Below are positions 18,335-27,314 of a DNA stretch of 64,000 nucleotides, piece by piece; within the stretch, counting starts at the first letter, position 1, and the number at the start of each line of letters is the position of its first letter. This stretch comes from Lactobacillus iners DSM 13335 (GTDB lineage: Bacteria; Bacillota; Bacilli; Lactobacillales; Lactobacillaceae): NCBI RefSeq assembly GCF_000160875.1, contig NZ_GG700805.1, positions 1 through 64,000 of the forward strand, given 5' to 3'. The notes beneath the pieces were generated by a model that worked only from the letters and a program-made list of their open reading frames with translations, searched no databases and was not told the DNA's origin. The translations under genes were made by a program, and so were the position numbers.

Positions 18335-19828
18335 ATGAGTCAAAAAAACAGCGATACTGCATTTTTTGGACAACCAAAAGGATTATCTACCATATTCTAC
18401 ACTGTAATGTGGGAAAGATTTAGTTATTATGGTATGCGTGCAATCCTTATTTACTATATATACTATGCAGTAAATAAAGGTGGCTTAGGTATGAGCCAAT
18501 ATAATGCTGCCGCCATTATGTCAATCTATGGATCTTTGGTATTTATTTCTACTTTATTAGGTGGTTGGATATCAGATCGTATATGGGGAACCTATAAAAC
18601 TACTTTTATAGGTGGAATTTTGATTATGATGGGGCATATTTGCTTGTCAACTCCATTAGGTGTAGCAGCACTTTATCTATCAATTGCATTTATCGTCTTA
18701 GGTTCTGGTTTTTTAAACCCAAGTGCTTCTGCCACAGTTGGTAATTTATACGATAAGAATGATCAACGTAGAGATGCAGGTTTCAGCTTATATGTTTTTG
18801 GTATTAACTTTGGTGCAATGATCGCCCCGATCGTAGTACCTTGGGCTAGTTCTGGTTTTGGCTTTCATGTATTTGGAAATGTAACCAACTTCCATGCTGG
18901 ATTTGTATTAGCCGCTATAGGTATGTTATTAGGTTTAATACAATATTATTTTGCAAGCAATAAATATTTACCTGCTAAATCATTTAAACCTGAAGATCCT
19001 ATGACTAAACAAGAAAAGAAGCAAGTTTTAATCAAATTCTCATATGGGATCATATCACTACTAATAGTACTAGGTGCTATGGCACTTTTACACGCACTTA
19101 ATATAAATAATATAATTAATTTAATTACTATTATCGCTGTTGTATTGCCGATCATTTATTTTGCAATAATATTCAAATCTAATAAGGTATCGCACTCTGA
19201 ACGCAGAAAAGTTATTGCGTACATTCCTTTATTTTTAGCAGCAATCATTTTTTGGGGCATTGAAGAATCAGGAGCCGTAGTTTTAGCATTGTTTGCTGAA
19301 AATAGAACTGTTCTACACTTAGGTAGTTGGTACTTCCAAGCAGCGAACTTCCAACTATTGAACCCACTATTTATAATGATCTTAACACCGATATTTGTTG
19401 CATTATGGAACAGCTGGAAAAAGCAACCTACTGCACCAACAAAATTTGCAGTGGGTTTGGGTTTTGCTGGATTGTCATATTTAGTAATGGCTATCCCGGG
19501 AGCATTATTTGGTACTAGTGGCCGAGTAAGTCCACTATGGTTAGTATTATCTTGGTTTATTGTAGAAATAGGTGAAATGTTAATATCGCCGATTGGTTTG
19601 TCTGTCACTACACAATTATCACCAAAAGTTTTTAAAACTCAAATGATGAGTTTATGGTACTTAAGTGATGCTGTTGCACAGGCAATAAATGCACAAATAA
19701 TTCGATTCTACACCCCTAAAACTGAGGTTAACTATTTCATTGCTGTCGGAATAGTAAGTATCGTGTTCGGTATTTTATTACTATTCGGCGTTAAGCAAAT
19801 ATCCGCATTAATGGGAGATTCTAAATAG
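18335..19828 (+). CDS. dtpT: Proton-dependent di-/tripeptide transporter (POT/PTR family, DtpT-like)
   Basis: 497 residues with about 14 membrane helices. The N-terminal WERFSYYGMRAIL matches the PTR2 signature (ExxERFxYYG). GFLNPSASATVGNLYD and the FGINFGAMIAP block fit the second PTR signature region. Members take up di- and tripeptides by proton symport, important in amino-acid-requiring lactobacilli. TAGGAGG lies 8 bp before the ATG, and an A/T-rich promoter region with TATAAT-like stretches precedes it. A strong terminator follows, so it is monocistronic. Confidence 0.93.
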   Translation: MSQKNSDTAFFGQPKGLSTIFYTVMWERFSYYGMRAILIYYIYYAVNKGGLGMSQYNAAAIMSIYGSLVFISTLLGGWISDRIWGTYKTTFIGGILIMMGHICLSTPLGVAALYLSIAFIVLGSGFLNPSASATVGNLYDKNDQRRDAGFSLYVFGINFGAMIAPIVVPWASSGFGFHVFGNVTNFHAGFVLAAIGMLLGLIQYYFASNKYLPAKSFKPEDPMTKQEKKQVLIKFSYGIISLLIVLGAMALLHALNINNIINLITIIAVVLPIIYFAIIFKSNKVSHSERRKVIAYIPLFLAAIIFWGIEESGAVVLALFAENRTVLHLGSWYFQAANFQLLNPLFIMILTPIFVALWNSWKKQPTAPTKFAVGLGFAGLSYLVMAIPGALFGTSGRVSPLWLVLSWFIVEIGEMLISPIGLSVTTQLSPKVFKTQMMSLWYLSDAVAQAINAQIIRFYTPKTEVNYFIAVGIVSIVFGILLLFGVKQISALMGDSK

Positions 19829-19837
19829 TTATTTCAT

Positions 19838-19873
19838 AAAAGAGTGTTTTTTAATAATAAAAACACTCTTTTT
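19838..19873 (+). terminator. Terminator of dtpT
   Basis: A 14-bp perfect stem (19838-19851 with 19859-19872), loop AATAAT-rich, followed by T residues. Confidence 0.85.
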
Positions 19874-20000
19874 ATGTACAACAATTTTAGTAATAAAATC
19901 GAATATCTAAATTTAATATTCTTATTAAGAATTATCTACATTGATAATTTTGATTCTTAAATATAAAATATTATTATACATTTACGAACGGAGTATAAGC

Positions 20001-20957
20001 ATGCAAGGGTTATTACTAGTTAATCTTGGTACACCAACATCACCAACCAAAAACGATATCGAAAAATTCATTTTAGATTTTATGGGAGATCCAAATGTTG
20101 TTACTATGCCACAATGGATGTGGAAACCCCTATTAAAACATGTAATCTTACCCATACATATCAAAAAGAGTATTATTTCTTATCAAAAAATTTGGTCGCA
20201 AAATGGTTCCCCCTTACGATTTTATACAGAAAAAATTACTCAACAAGTTCAGGCTCTTTTACCAGATTGGCAAGTAAAAATGGCTATGACATATGGAGAT
20301 CCAAGTATTAATACTACAATTCAAGAAATGAAAAATAATGGATGTGACCATTTAGTTTTATTGCCTCTATATCCACAATATGCAAATTGTACCGTGAAAA
20401 CAATAATTGCTACAGCTAAACAAACATGTAGCAACTTAGACCTTCCTTTAACCATCATAAAACACTTTTGTACAAATAATGAATATCTACAAATACTGGT
20501 TAAAGATATTCAACATTATTGGAATCTTGATAAATATGATCATCTCTATATTTCATATCATGGTATCCCTCAAAGTGCTATTAAAAAAGGAGATATTTAT
20601 CTAAAAGACTGTACTGCACAAACACAGGCTATGTGCCAAATGCTAAATATACCATCCGAAAAAATAGCCATGGTATTTCAATCAAAATGTGGATTAATGC
20701 CTTGGTTAAAGCCTTACTTAAACAAAACATTAATCCAAGCGGCTAAAGACGGTATGAAAAAAGTATTAATCGTAACTCCTTCCTTTGTTACCGATTGTTC
20801 TGAAACTATTGCAGAAGATGCTATAGATAACAAAAATTTATTTATAAAATATGGTGGTGAAAATTTAACAGTTGTCCCACCAATGAATGATTCACCTGCT
20901 TTTGCTAAATTTATAGCCAATTTAGCTACTAATGTTAATAAAACCAAAAAAGGCTAG
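20001..20957 (+). CDS. hemH: Ferrochelatase HemH/CpfC
   Basis: 318 residues from the ATG at 20001, preceded by CGGAG. The upstream in-frame extension has no ribosome binding site. It opens with the family start LLLVNLGTP. It has the metal-binding SYHGIP (His), and the SFVTDCSET motif with the active-site Glu. The enzyme inserts Fe2+ into a porphyrin: coproporphyrin III in Gram-positive bacteria, protoporphyrin in others. No other haem-synthesis gene is nearby, so it would act on imported porphyrin. Tyr in SYHG replaces the common Ala/Cys. The gene stands alone between dtpT and the nup operon. Confidence 0.92.
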   Translation: MQGLLLVNLGTPTSPTKNDIEKFILDFMGDPNVVTMPQWMWKPLLKHVILPIHIKKSIISYQKIWSQNGSPLRFYTEKITQQVQALLPDWQVKMAMTYGDPSINTTIQEMKNNGCDHLVLLPLYPQYANCTVKTIIATAKQTCSNLDLPLTIIKHFCTNNEYLQILVKDIQHYWNLDKYDHLYISYHGIPQSAIKKGDIYLKDCTAQTQAMCQMLNIPSEKIAMVFQSKCGLMPWLKPYLNKTLIQAAKDGMKKVLIVTPSFVTDCSETIAEDAIDNKNLFIKYGGENLTVVPPMNDSPAFAKFIANLATNVNKTKKG

Positions 20958-20976
20958 TCGTCTGACTAACCTTTTT
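20947..20976. terminator. Terminator between hemH and nupQ
   Basis: A stem AAAAGGCTAGTC/GACTAACCTTTT with one internal mismatch. It is flanked by A and T runs in both directions and contains the hemH stop codon. Confidence 0.65.
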
Positions 20977-20985
20977 AAATACTAT

Positions 20986-21942
20986 TTATTTAGATTTAAT
21001 ATAATTAATTCCATCAGCTTTAGGGGCAACTGATTTACCAAAGAAAAGAACCAAAACAATGATTGTCATCAAATATGGTGTACATTGCAAATAAACTGAT
21101 GGCAAGTGTTCTATCATTGGTAATTGCTTTCCTATAATGCTCAAACTTTGAGCAAAACCAAAAAACAATGAAGCTCCCATTGCTCCTAAAGGATTCCATT
21201 TACCAAAAATCATTGCTGCTAAGGCCATAAATCCTTGACCCACGATAGTTGATACTGAGAAATTACCAGATATAGATTGTGCAAATACAGCTCCACCAAA
21301 TCCAGCTAAAAAGCCAGATAAGAGAACACCATCATATCTCAACAAATAAACATTTATTCCCATAGTATCCGCAGCCTGTGGATTTTCTCCACACGCTCTA
21401 AGTCTAAGCCCAAATCGTGTTTTAAACATAATTTCCCAGGAAATAACCGCTATTACAATTGCTAGCCATGCAGCAGCAGAAGTATTTCTAAAGAAGATCT
21501 TACCAACTATTGGAATTTGACCTAAAACAGGAAAAGTGAAATATCCAAAGTTCTCAGTAATATTTTCAGTTTGTCCCTTAGAATAAATTGCTTTAACTAA
21601 AAATACACTAAACGCAGGCGCCATTAAATTTAAGACAGTCCCTGATATGATATGGTCGGCATGAAAATTAATAGTAGCACATGCATGTAACAAGCTAAAT
21701 ATTAATCCAACAATTCCACCAATCAATGCACCCAACCATGGTGTCCAAATGCCAAATTGTTTATAAAAACTCAAATTAAATACTATGCTGGAAAAAGCTC
21801 CCATAGTCATTATTCCTTCAAGTCCAATATTTACTATGCCACCGTGTTCACTAAACGTTCCACCTATGGCACTATACATTAAAGGTGCAGAAAACACCAA
21901 TGTTGAAGATACAATCAATGATAACATTGAAACAATATCCAT
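20986..21942 (-). CDS. nupQ: Nucleoside ABC transporter permease (NupQ/YufQ-like)
   Basis: 318-residue inner-membrane permease of the BPD_transp_2 (branched-chain amino acid/ribose type) family, with about 8-9 helices and the cytoplasmic coupling segment GLRLRACGENPQAADTMGI. The companion permease carries a similar IKAVGLNPNAS segment. With NupP, the NupO ATPase and the BMP lipoproteins it would form a purine nucleoside importer, like B. subtilis NupNOPQ and lactococcal BmpA-NupABC. Its start overlaps the nupP stop by 1 bp, so the two are translationally coupled. Confidence 0.88.
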   Translation of the reverse strand: MDIVSMLSLIVSSTLVFSAPLMYSAIGGTFSEHGGIVNIGLEGIMTMGAFSSIVFNLSFYKQFGIWTPWLGALIGGIVGLIFSLLHACATINFHADHIISGTVLNLMAPAFSVFLVKAIYSKGQTENITENFGYFTFPVLGQIPIVGKIFFRNTSAAAWLAIVIAVISWEIMFKTRFGLRLRACGENPQAADTMGINVYLLRYDGVLLSGFLAGFGGAVFAQSISGNFSVSTIVGQGFMALAAMIFGKWNPLGAMGASLFFGFAQSLSIIGKQLPMIEHLPSVYLQCTPYLMTIIVLVLFFGKSVAPKADGINYIKSK

Positions 21943-23054
21943 TATTTCGATCCTCCAACTTCCAAACCTTGTGTCTTATCACTAGTACAAGAATGTTTCA
22001 TAACTTTTTTATAATTCAAAAGATATTCAATAATATAATGTATTGCCACAAAAAATATTATGGCCGCAATCACAATAGATACTATTTCATATGGTATTCC
22101 AGCTCCAGTTTGCATACCTAGCCCACCTATTTTTAAAATAGAAAATAATAGAGCGGCTAAAAATATACCTACAGCTGTATTACCACCTAGTAAAGCAACA
22201 GACAAACCATCAAAACCAATATCAACATTTCCTGTTTGTGTAAAATAATTCTGGTAAGTTCCCAAGCCCAGAATAACACCACCCAATCCAGCGTAAGCTC
22301 CGGATAACAACATAGAAACTATAATATTTTTCTTAGCAGAAATACCTGCATAAGTACTTGCATTAGGATTTAAACCTACAGCCTTAATCTCAAAACCGAT
22401 GGTAGTTTTATTCATAATTATATAAAAAGCTACTAAACCGATGAGGGCTAAGAAAATTCCTGAACTGATACGTGAACCACCAAACATATTAGTGAGCCAT
22501 TCCCAGCGTAAACTGCCATTATCTGAAATAGTTTTTGTTGTATCAATATTGATTCGTAATTTTTCTGGCATTATTTGTTGCGTCAGATATTGACAAACAT
22601 ATAAAACAATATAATTAAGCATAATTGTTGTAATAACTTCATTAGTTCCAAAATATGCTCGCAATATACCAGCTATTCCTGCAACAACTGCACCTGCTAT
22701 GGCACCAGATATAAGTGCTAGAGGTATTAATATAATCTTGGGTAAATGCTGGTTAGCTAAGACTATCCAAACTGATGTCACCCATCCTGCCTGTGCTTGA
22801 CCAGGTAGTCCAATATTAAAAAAGCCTGCTTTATCTGCCACTGCAAAGCCAATAGCCGTAAATACTAATGGCGTCATTTCTCTTAAAGTTTCACCTAACT
22901 CTAGTGGCGTCCCTAAAGCCCCCTGAAACATGTATGTATAAGCTGTTATAGGGTTATAACTCCATACCAGCATAATTAAAGCACCTACAATAAAGCCCAT
23001 CAAAATAGCTATTAAGGATATTAATGCTTTGTTAACTTTCTTTTTGCCTATCAT
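21942..23054 (-). CDS. nupP: Nucleoside ABC transporter permease (NupP/YufP-like)
   Basis: 370 residues, about 8-10 membrane helices and a basic N-terminus. The KAVGLNPNASTYAGIS coupling helix sits in the expected cytoplasmic loop. The PLELGETLREMTPLVFTAIGFAVA region is typical of the YufP side of the heterodimer. It pairs with NupQ in the purine nucleoside importer. It lies 8 bp after the ATPase gene, with a GGGGCAGTGAGG-like ribosome binding region upstream of the ATG. Confidence 0.88.
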   Translation of the reverse strand: MIGKKKVNKALISLIAILMGFIVGALIMLVWSYNPITAYTYMFQGALGTPLELGETLREMTPLVFTAIGFAVADKAGFFNIGLPGQAQAGWVTSVWIVLANQHLPKIILIPLALISGAIAGAVVAGIAGILRAYFGTNEVITTIMLNYIVLYVCQYLTQQIMPEKLRINIDTTKTISDNGSLRWEWLTNMFGGSRISSGIFLALIGLVAFYIIMNKTTIGFEIKAVGLNPNASTYAGISAKKNIIVSMLLSGAYAGLGGVILGLGTYQNYFTQTGNVDIGFDGLSVALLGGNTAVGIFLAALLFSILKIGGLGMQTGAGIPYEIVSIVIAAIIFFVAIHYIIEYLLNYKKVMKHSCTSDKTQGLEVGGSK

Positions 23055-23062
23055 TGCGTTTA

Positions 23063-24583
23063 CTACCTCACTGCCCCTGTCATCAATAATCCTAATTCTC
23101 TTTCATTAGTATCAGCAGGTAATACAGTACCTGATATTTGACCATTATGAATTACTGCAATACGATCAGATAACTTTAAGATTTCATCTAACTCATATGA
23201 AACTAATAAAACAGCTTTCCCTGCTTCTCTTTGTTTTAATAATTGCTCATGAATGTACTCAATCGCACCTACATCCAAGCCACGTGTAGGTTGAAAGACG
23301 ATAATTAAATCCGCATTTCGATCCAACTCACGTGCAATAATTGCCTTTTGTTGGTTACCACCTGATAAATCACCTGCTGGTATCATTAAATTAGCAGCCC
23401 TAATATCAAATCCATTTACAAGACGTTCTGCTTTCTTGATCATTTCGTTTTTTTGTAAAAAACCATGTTTTGATAAAGGTTTTTCATAATATGTTTGCAA
23501 TGCTAAATTATCAGCTAAAGACATAGATAATATCAAACCATATTTTTGCCTATCAGCAGGTACGTGTGCAACCCCACATTGAGTAATTTTTCTAACTGGT
23601 TGATTGGTAGAATCATGACCTTTAATGCGAATACATCCACTTTCAACATGACGCAATCCAGTTAAAGCTTCTACTAATTCATCTTGACCATTACCATCAA
23701 TTCCAGCTAACCCTAAAATCTCGCCACGATGCACTTGCAAACTTAATTTTTTAACTATTTGTACACCACGACTATCTTTAACCACCAAATTCTCTACATC
23801 TAAAATGGTATCACCGATATTTGAACTAGGCTTAGTAACATTCAAATTAACTTTTCTACCCACCATCATATCTGCTAACTCTTGATCAGTAGTAGCAGAG
23901 GTGTCAATGGTTCCAATACTTTTACCACGTCTAATGACTGTCACTCTATCACAAGCTTCTTTGATTTCCTTAAGTTTATGAGTAATAAAAATGATAGATT
24001 TGCCCTCATGTACCAATCCTTTAATAACTTTAATAAATTCCGTAATTTCTTGCGGAGTTAATACGGCTGTTGGTTCATCAAAAATCAAAATATCTGCACC
24101 ACGGTACAAAACTTTCAAAATCTCAATACGTTGTTGCTGTGAAACGGTAGTTTGGGATATTTTAGCACTTAAATTGACTGCTAATCCATACTGCTTTGAT
24201 AATTCTATTATCTTTTCTTTTTCTTTCTTAAAATCAATAAAACAGCCCTTGGTGATTTCATTACCTAAAATGATATTTTCTAAAACAGAAAAACTTTCAG
24301 CCAGCATAAAATGTTGGTGCACCATTCCTATTTTCAAACGTTTAGCTGTATTAGGATCCTTAATAATAACTTTTTTTCCATTAACATAAATATCACCAGA
24401 AGTAGGTTGCAATAATCCTGATAAAATATTCATTAAAGTTGATTTTCCAGCTCCATTTTCACCAAGCAAAGCTAGAATTTCGCCCTTTTTCAAAGTTAAA
24501 TTAATATCATCATTAGCTCGAAAATTACCAAATTGTTTTACAATATGTCGCATTTCGATTACATTATCAACTGTATTGTCCAT
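23063..24583 (-). CDS. nupO: Nucleoside ABC transporter ATP-binding protein (NupO/YufO-like)
   Basis: 506 residues from the ATG at 24583, with two fused ABC domains as in sugar and nucleoside importers. Domain 1 has Walker A GENGAGKST and Walker B ILIFDEPTAVLT, with a degenerate signature (VSQQQRIEIL). Domain 2 has GIDGNGQDE in place of a canonical Walker A, the signature LSGGNQQKAIIARE and IIVFQPTRGLD, with Gln where the catalytic Walker B Glu region lies. This asymmetry is typical of the family. It powers uptake with NupP and NupQ. Confidence 0.9.
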   Translation of the reverse strand: MDNTVDNVIEMRHIVKQFGNFRANDDINLTLKKGEILALLGENGAGKSTLMNILSGLLQPTSGDIYVNGKKVIIKDPNTAKRLKIGMVHQHFMLAESFSVLENIILGNEITKGCFIDFKKEKEKIIELSKQYGLAVNLSAKISQTTVSQQQRIEILKVLYRGADILIFDEPTAVLTPQEITEFIKVIKGLVHEGKSIIFITHKLKEIKEACDRVTVIRRGKSIGTIDTSATTDQELADMMVGRKVNLNVTKPSSNIGDTILDVENLVVKDSRGVQIVKKLSLQVHRGEILGLAGIDGNGQDELVEALTGLRHVESGCIRIKGHDSTNQPVRKITQCGVAHVPADRQKYGLILSMSLADNLALQTYYEKPLSKHGFLQKNEMIKKAERLVNGFDIRAANLMIPAGDLSGGNQQKAIIARELDRNADLIIVFQPTRGLDVGAIEYIHEQLLKQREAGKAVLLVSYELDEILKLSDRIAVIHNGQISGTVLPADTNERELGLLMTGAVR

Positions 24584-24600
24584 AACTTTTCTTTCTTTCA

Positions 24601-24632
24601 AAAAAGCCCTTCGCTATACAAACGAAGGACTT
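24601..24632 (-). terminator. Intra-operon terminator/attenuator between the BMP lipoprotein and nupO
   Basis: A 9-bp stem (24606-24614 with 24624-24632, one G-U pair) followed by six T residues on the minus strand. It lies between the lipoprotein stop and the ATPase start. Its likely effect is more lipoprotein mRNA than transporter mRNA. Confidence 0.65.
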
Positions 24633-24650
24633 AAATAACTTAACTAACAA

Positions 24651-25739
24651 TTATTTCTTGGCAGGTTTAACAGGAACCTTAATTTTTCCATCAATGATAG
24701 CTTGACGAGCTTTCTTAATACTTGACCAAGTCTTAGCATCAATGTGTCCTCTAGTTAAAGATACACCATTACTATCCAATCCGTAAACTAAAGTTTTTCC
24801 ACCTGGGAATTTATTATGATATGCCTTATCAGCAATATCTTTACATACAACATCTAATCCCTTTAATACAGAAGTTAGAGTAAAGTTTTCTTTTTTACCA
24901 TCTTTAGAAACATAATTTCCTAATTTTTCTTGGTCAACATCAACACCAATTACCCAAACTTTTTGCTTAGCTAATCTAGTCTTGTTATAATCCTTAGCTT
25001 CTTGGAATACACCATTTCCTGCTTGACCAGCTGCTTGATAAACAATATCAGCATTATCAGCATACATTGATTTAGCAATTGATTTGGCTTTATCTGTCGA
25101 TGTAAAATCGCCAACATATTGTACATTCACAGTAACTTTTTTCTTTAAAGCTTTAGCACCATCTGCAACACCTTTTCTAAAGCCAGCCTCAAATAAATCG
25201 ATTACTGATGAACGGACACCACCAACAAATCCAACCTTACCTGTCTTAGTAGTACCAGCTGCTGCTAATCCTGCTAAATATGAAGCATCATTACTCTTAA
25301 AAATAGTAGATACTACATTCTTACGACCAGTAATCACAGAATCAACGATAACAAAATTCCTCTTAGGATTCTTTTTTGAGGCAGCCTTAATCGAATCTGT
25401 TAAAGTAAATCCTACACCATAAATAGTTTGATAACCAGCAGACGCAGCTTGATTCAAATTTGGCACAAAATCAGATGCTCCATTTGACTCAAAATATTGA
25501 TAGCCACCAGCACCACGCTTTAAATGATGTTCTTTACCATAATCTGTAAAGCCCTTCCAAGCTATTTCATTATATGAATGATCGTCTACACCATTAAAGT
25601 CTGTAATTAAAGCAATACTATGTTTCTTGTCGCTATTACCTGCTCCATTCTGTGTATTGTGTGAACAACCAGCAGAAAGTATACCCATTGCTGTTACAAC
25701 TAAACCTAATGTAATAGATTTCTTTAAATTAAGATGCAT
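24651..25739 (-). CDS. BMP-family nucleoside-binding lipoprotein (NupN/PnrA-like), copy 1
   Basis: 362 residues from the ATG at 25739, which has GGAGG 9 bp upstream. The longer reading from 25805 is unlikely. It has a signal peptide with lipobox SAGC (Cys at about residue 25), then the BMP/PnrA fold with DHSYNEIAWKGF, GVGFTLTDSIKAA and a QAAGQAGNGVF motif. BMP proteins bind purine nucleosides outside the membrane and deliver them to the ABC permease. A second, diverged copy lies immediately upstream on the same strand. Between this gene and nupO is an attenuator-like hairpin. Confidence 0.92.
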   Translation of the reverse strand: MHLNLKKSITLGLVVTAMGILSAGCSHNTQNGAGNSDKKHSIALITDFNGVDDHSYNEIAWKGFTDYGKEHHLKRGAGGYQYFESNGASDFVPNLNQAASAGYQTIYGVGFTLTDSIKAASKKNPKRNFVIVDSVITGRKNVVSTIFKSNDASYLAGLAAAGTTKTGKVGFVGGVRSSVIDLFEAGFRKGVADGAKALKKKVTVNVQYVGDFTSTDKAKSIAKSMYADNADIVYQAAGQAGNGVFQEAKDYNKTRLAKQKVWVIGVDVDQEKLGNYVSKDGKKENFTLTSVLKGLDVVCKDIADKAYHNKFPGGKTLVYGLDSNGVSLTRGHIDAKTWSSIKKARQAIIDGKIKVPVKPAKK

Positions 25740-25874
25740 CCCTACTAACCTCCAAAACCTCTTAATGTTTAATAAAAAAATAACATTTATTCGGTTATTT
25801 GTCAATTTTTATTACAAAAAATACTTTTTTTATTGCTAGTAGTAGCAAAATACGAACATTAGTAAACGATAGAA

Positions 25875-26972
25875 CTACTTATTTTTAGGATGAATAGGTA
25901 CTTTAATACGTCCTTTTAAAATATTCGTGCGTGCTTTTTGTGATGCAATCCATACCTTATTTGGTATATCAGTATTATGAACAATAGCTACACCATCATT
26001 GCTTAACCCGTAGTTTAAGGATTTTCCACCTGGAAATTGTTTTCTATATGCTCGATCAGCAATATCTTTAACAGCCACATTAACACCTGTTATTACAGAA
26101 GTTAAAGTAAAGTTGGATTTTTGTCCGCCCTTAGCAACATATTCTCCTAGGGAGCTTTGATCAGAATCAACACCTATAACCCAAACTTTTTTATTGGCAG
26201 GCTTAGTTTGATTGATAGATTTCGCAGCTTGAAATATTCCATCACCAGTTTTTCCTGCAGCATGGAAAATAATATCAGCCTTTTTAGCATACATAGTCTG
26301 AGCTATAGCACGTCCTTTATCACTAGAAACGAAACTTCCTGCATATTGATTTAAGATTTTTATATTCTTGTGTAATTTTTTAGCGGTGTCTTGTACGCCT
26401 TTAGTAAATCCTGCATCAAATAAATCTACAATATGTCCATGTATACCGCCGATAAACCCTACTACATTAGTTTTAGTAGTATAAGCCGCAATCACACCAG
26501 CTAAATAAGACGCATCTTGGCTTTTAAAATTAGCACTTACAACATTTTTTTGATTTTTAATCCAATCATCAATAATGACAAAATTCTTTTTCGGATATTT
26601 CTTAGCAGATTGAGCAATAGCATCTTTTAAAGAATATCCAACACCAAAAATAGTTTCAAAATTAGCATTAACCGCTTGTTCAATATTAGGTACAAAATCA
26701 GATGCCCCATTAGATTGGAAATATTGATAACCATTATTCCCACGACCAAGGTTATGTTCTTTACCATATTGCTTAAAACCAGTCCAAGCAGATTGATTAA
26801 ATGAATGGTCATCTACACCTGCAACATCTGTTATTAATGCAATATTATGTTTTGTAGTTTTACTATCGCTACTTGCACCTCCTTGCTTTTTGCCCGCACA
26901 AGCAGACAATAACAACCCGACTGTAGTTAATATTAACCCAGCTTTTAATACACTCTTAAAACTTTTCTTCAT
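25875..26972 (-). CDS. BMP-family nucleoside-binding lipoprotein, copy 2
   Basis: 365 residues. The signal peptide ends in the lipobox LSAC (Cys at about residue 25). The ligand-binding BMP domain has DHSFNQSAWTGF, GVGYSLKDAI and HAAGKTGDGIF. It is clearly homologous to the next gene, with many substitutions, so this is an old tandem duplication. The 135-bp gap between the two copies has no strong terminator. Two lipoproteins for one permease could widen the ligand range. A long divergent intergenic region with repeated AAACACAATA motifs lies upstream. Confidence 0.92.
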   Translation of the reverse strand: MKKSFKSVLKAGLILTTVGLLLSACAGKKQGGASSDSKTTKHNIALITDVAGVDDHSFNQSAWTGFKQYGKEHNLGRGNNGYQYFQSNGASDFVPNIEQAVNANFETIFGVGYSLKDAIAQSAKKYPKKNFVIIDDWIKNQKNVVSANFKSQDASYLAGVIAAYTTKTNVVGFIGGIHGHIVDLFDAGFTKGVQDTAKKLHKNIKILNQYAGSFVSSDKGRAIAQTMYAKKADIIFHAAGKTGDGIFQAAKSINQTKPANKKVWVIGVDSDQSSLGEYVAKGGQKSNFTLTSVITGVNVAVKDIADRAYRKQFPGGKSLNYGLSNDGVAIVHNTDIPNKVWIASQKARTNILKGRIKVPIHPKNK

Positions 26973-26993
26973 AAAATATCCCTTCTCTTAGTA

Positions 26994-27013
26994 AAACACA
27001 ACATATTGTGTTT
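26994..27013. promoter_or_regulatory. Inverted repeat AAACACAA-4-TTGTGTTT near the second BMP gene
   Basis: Perfect 8-bp arms (26994-27001 and 27006-27013) lie 22 bp from the BMP start codon. The half-site recurs as AAACACAATA at 27067-27076 and 27203-27212, upstream of the divergent gene pair. This layout suggests a regulator-binding array. Confidence 0.35.
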
Positions 27014-27177
27014 GGCTTTTTTAAACAGCAACTATAAGTTAACAATTTATCTACTCCTTGTCAACGAAACACAATACGGATGTAATTTAACAAATGCCGT
27101 TATATCAAAGTTTTAACAACTATGCATTTTTTAATAAATTAATCTTCAAGTGCGATATATCAGTCTTTTAGCAATTA

Positions 27178-27205
27178 TTTTGATTTTTTTGCAAAAAAAT
27201 CAAAA
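27178..27205. repeat. 28-bp perfect palindrome in the divergent BMP/purine permease intergenic region
   Basis: TTTTGATTTTTTTG followed directly by its exact reverse complement. No T run follows on either strand and it lies between divergent starts, so it is a poor terminator candidate. The remaining 342-bp gap (26973-27314) holds promoters, the AAACACAATA repeats, and no gene that I can see. Confidence 0.6.
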
Positions 27206-27314
27206 CACAATATCTAGTGTCCGTGTAAAATAGCTAATTACAAAAATTTATACTTATATGATAAACTATTAACATTAGTTATTTTAGTTCGTAAAACTAA
27301 TACAGGGAGGATTT

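Noticed and set aside
26973..27314. Purine (guanine/adenine) riboswitch upstream of purine transport genes
   Set aside because: I looked for the conserved TATA...TATGG and ATACC-type core on both strands and did not find it.
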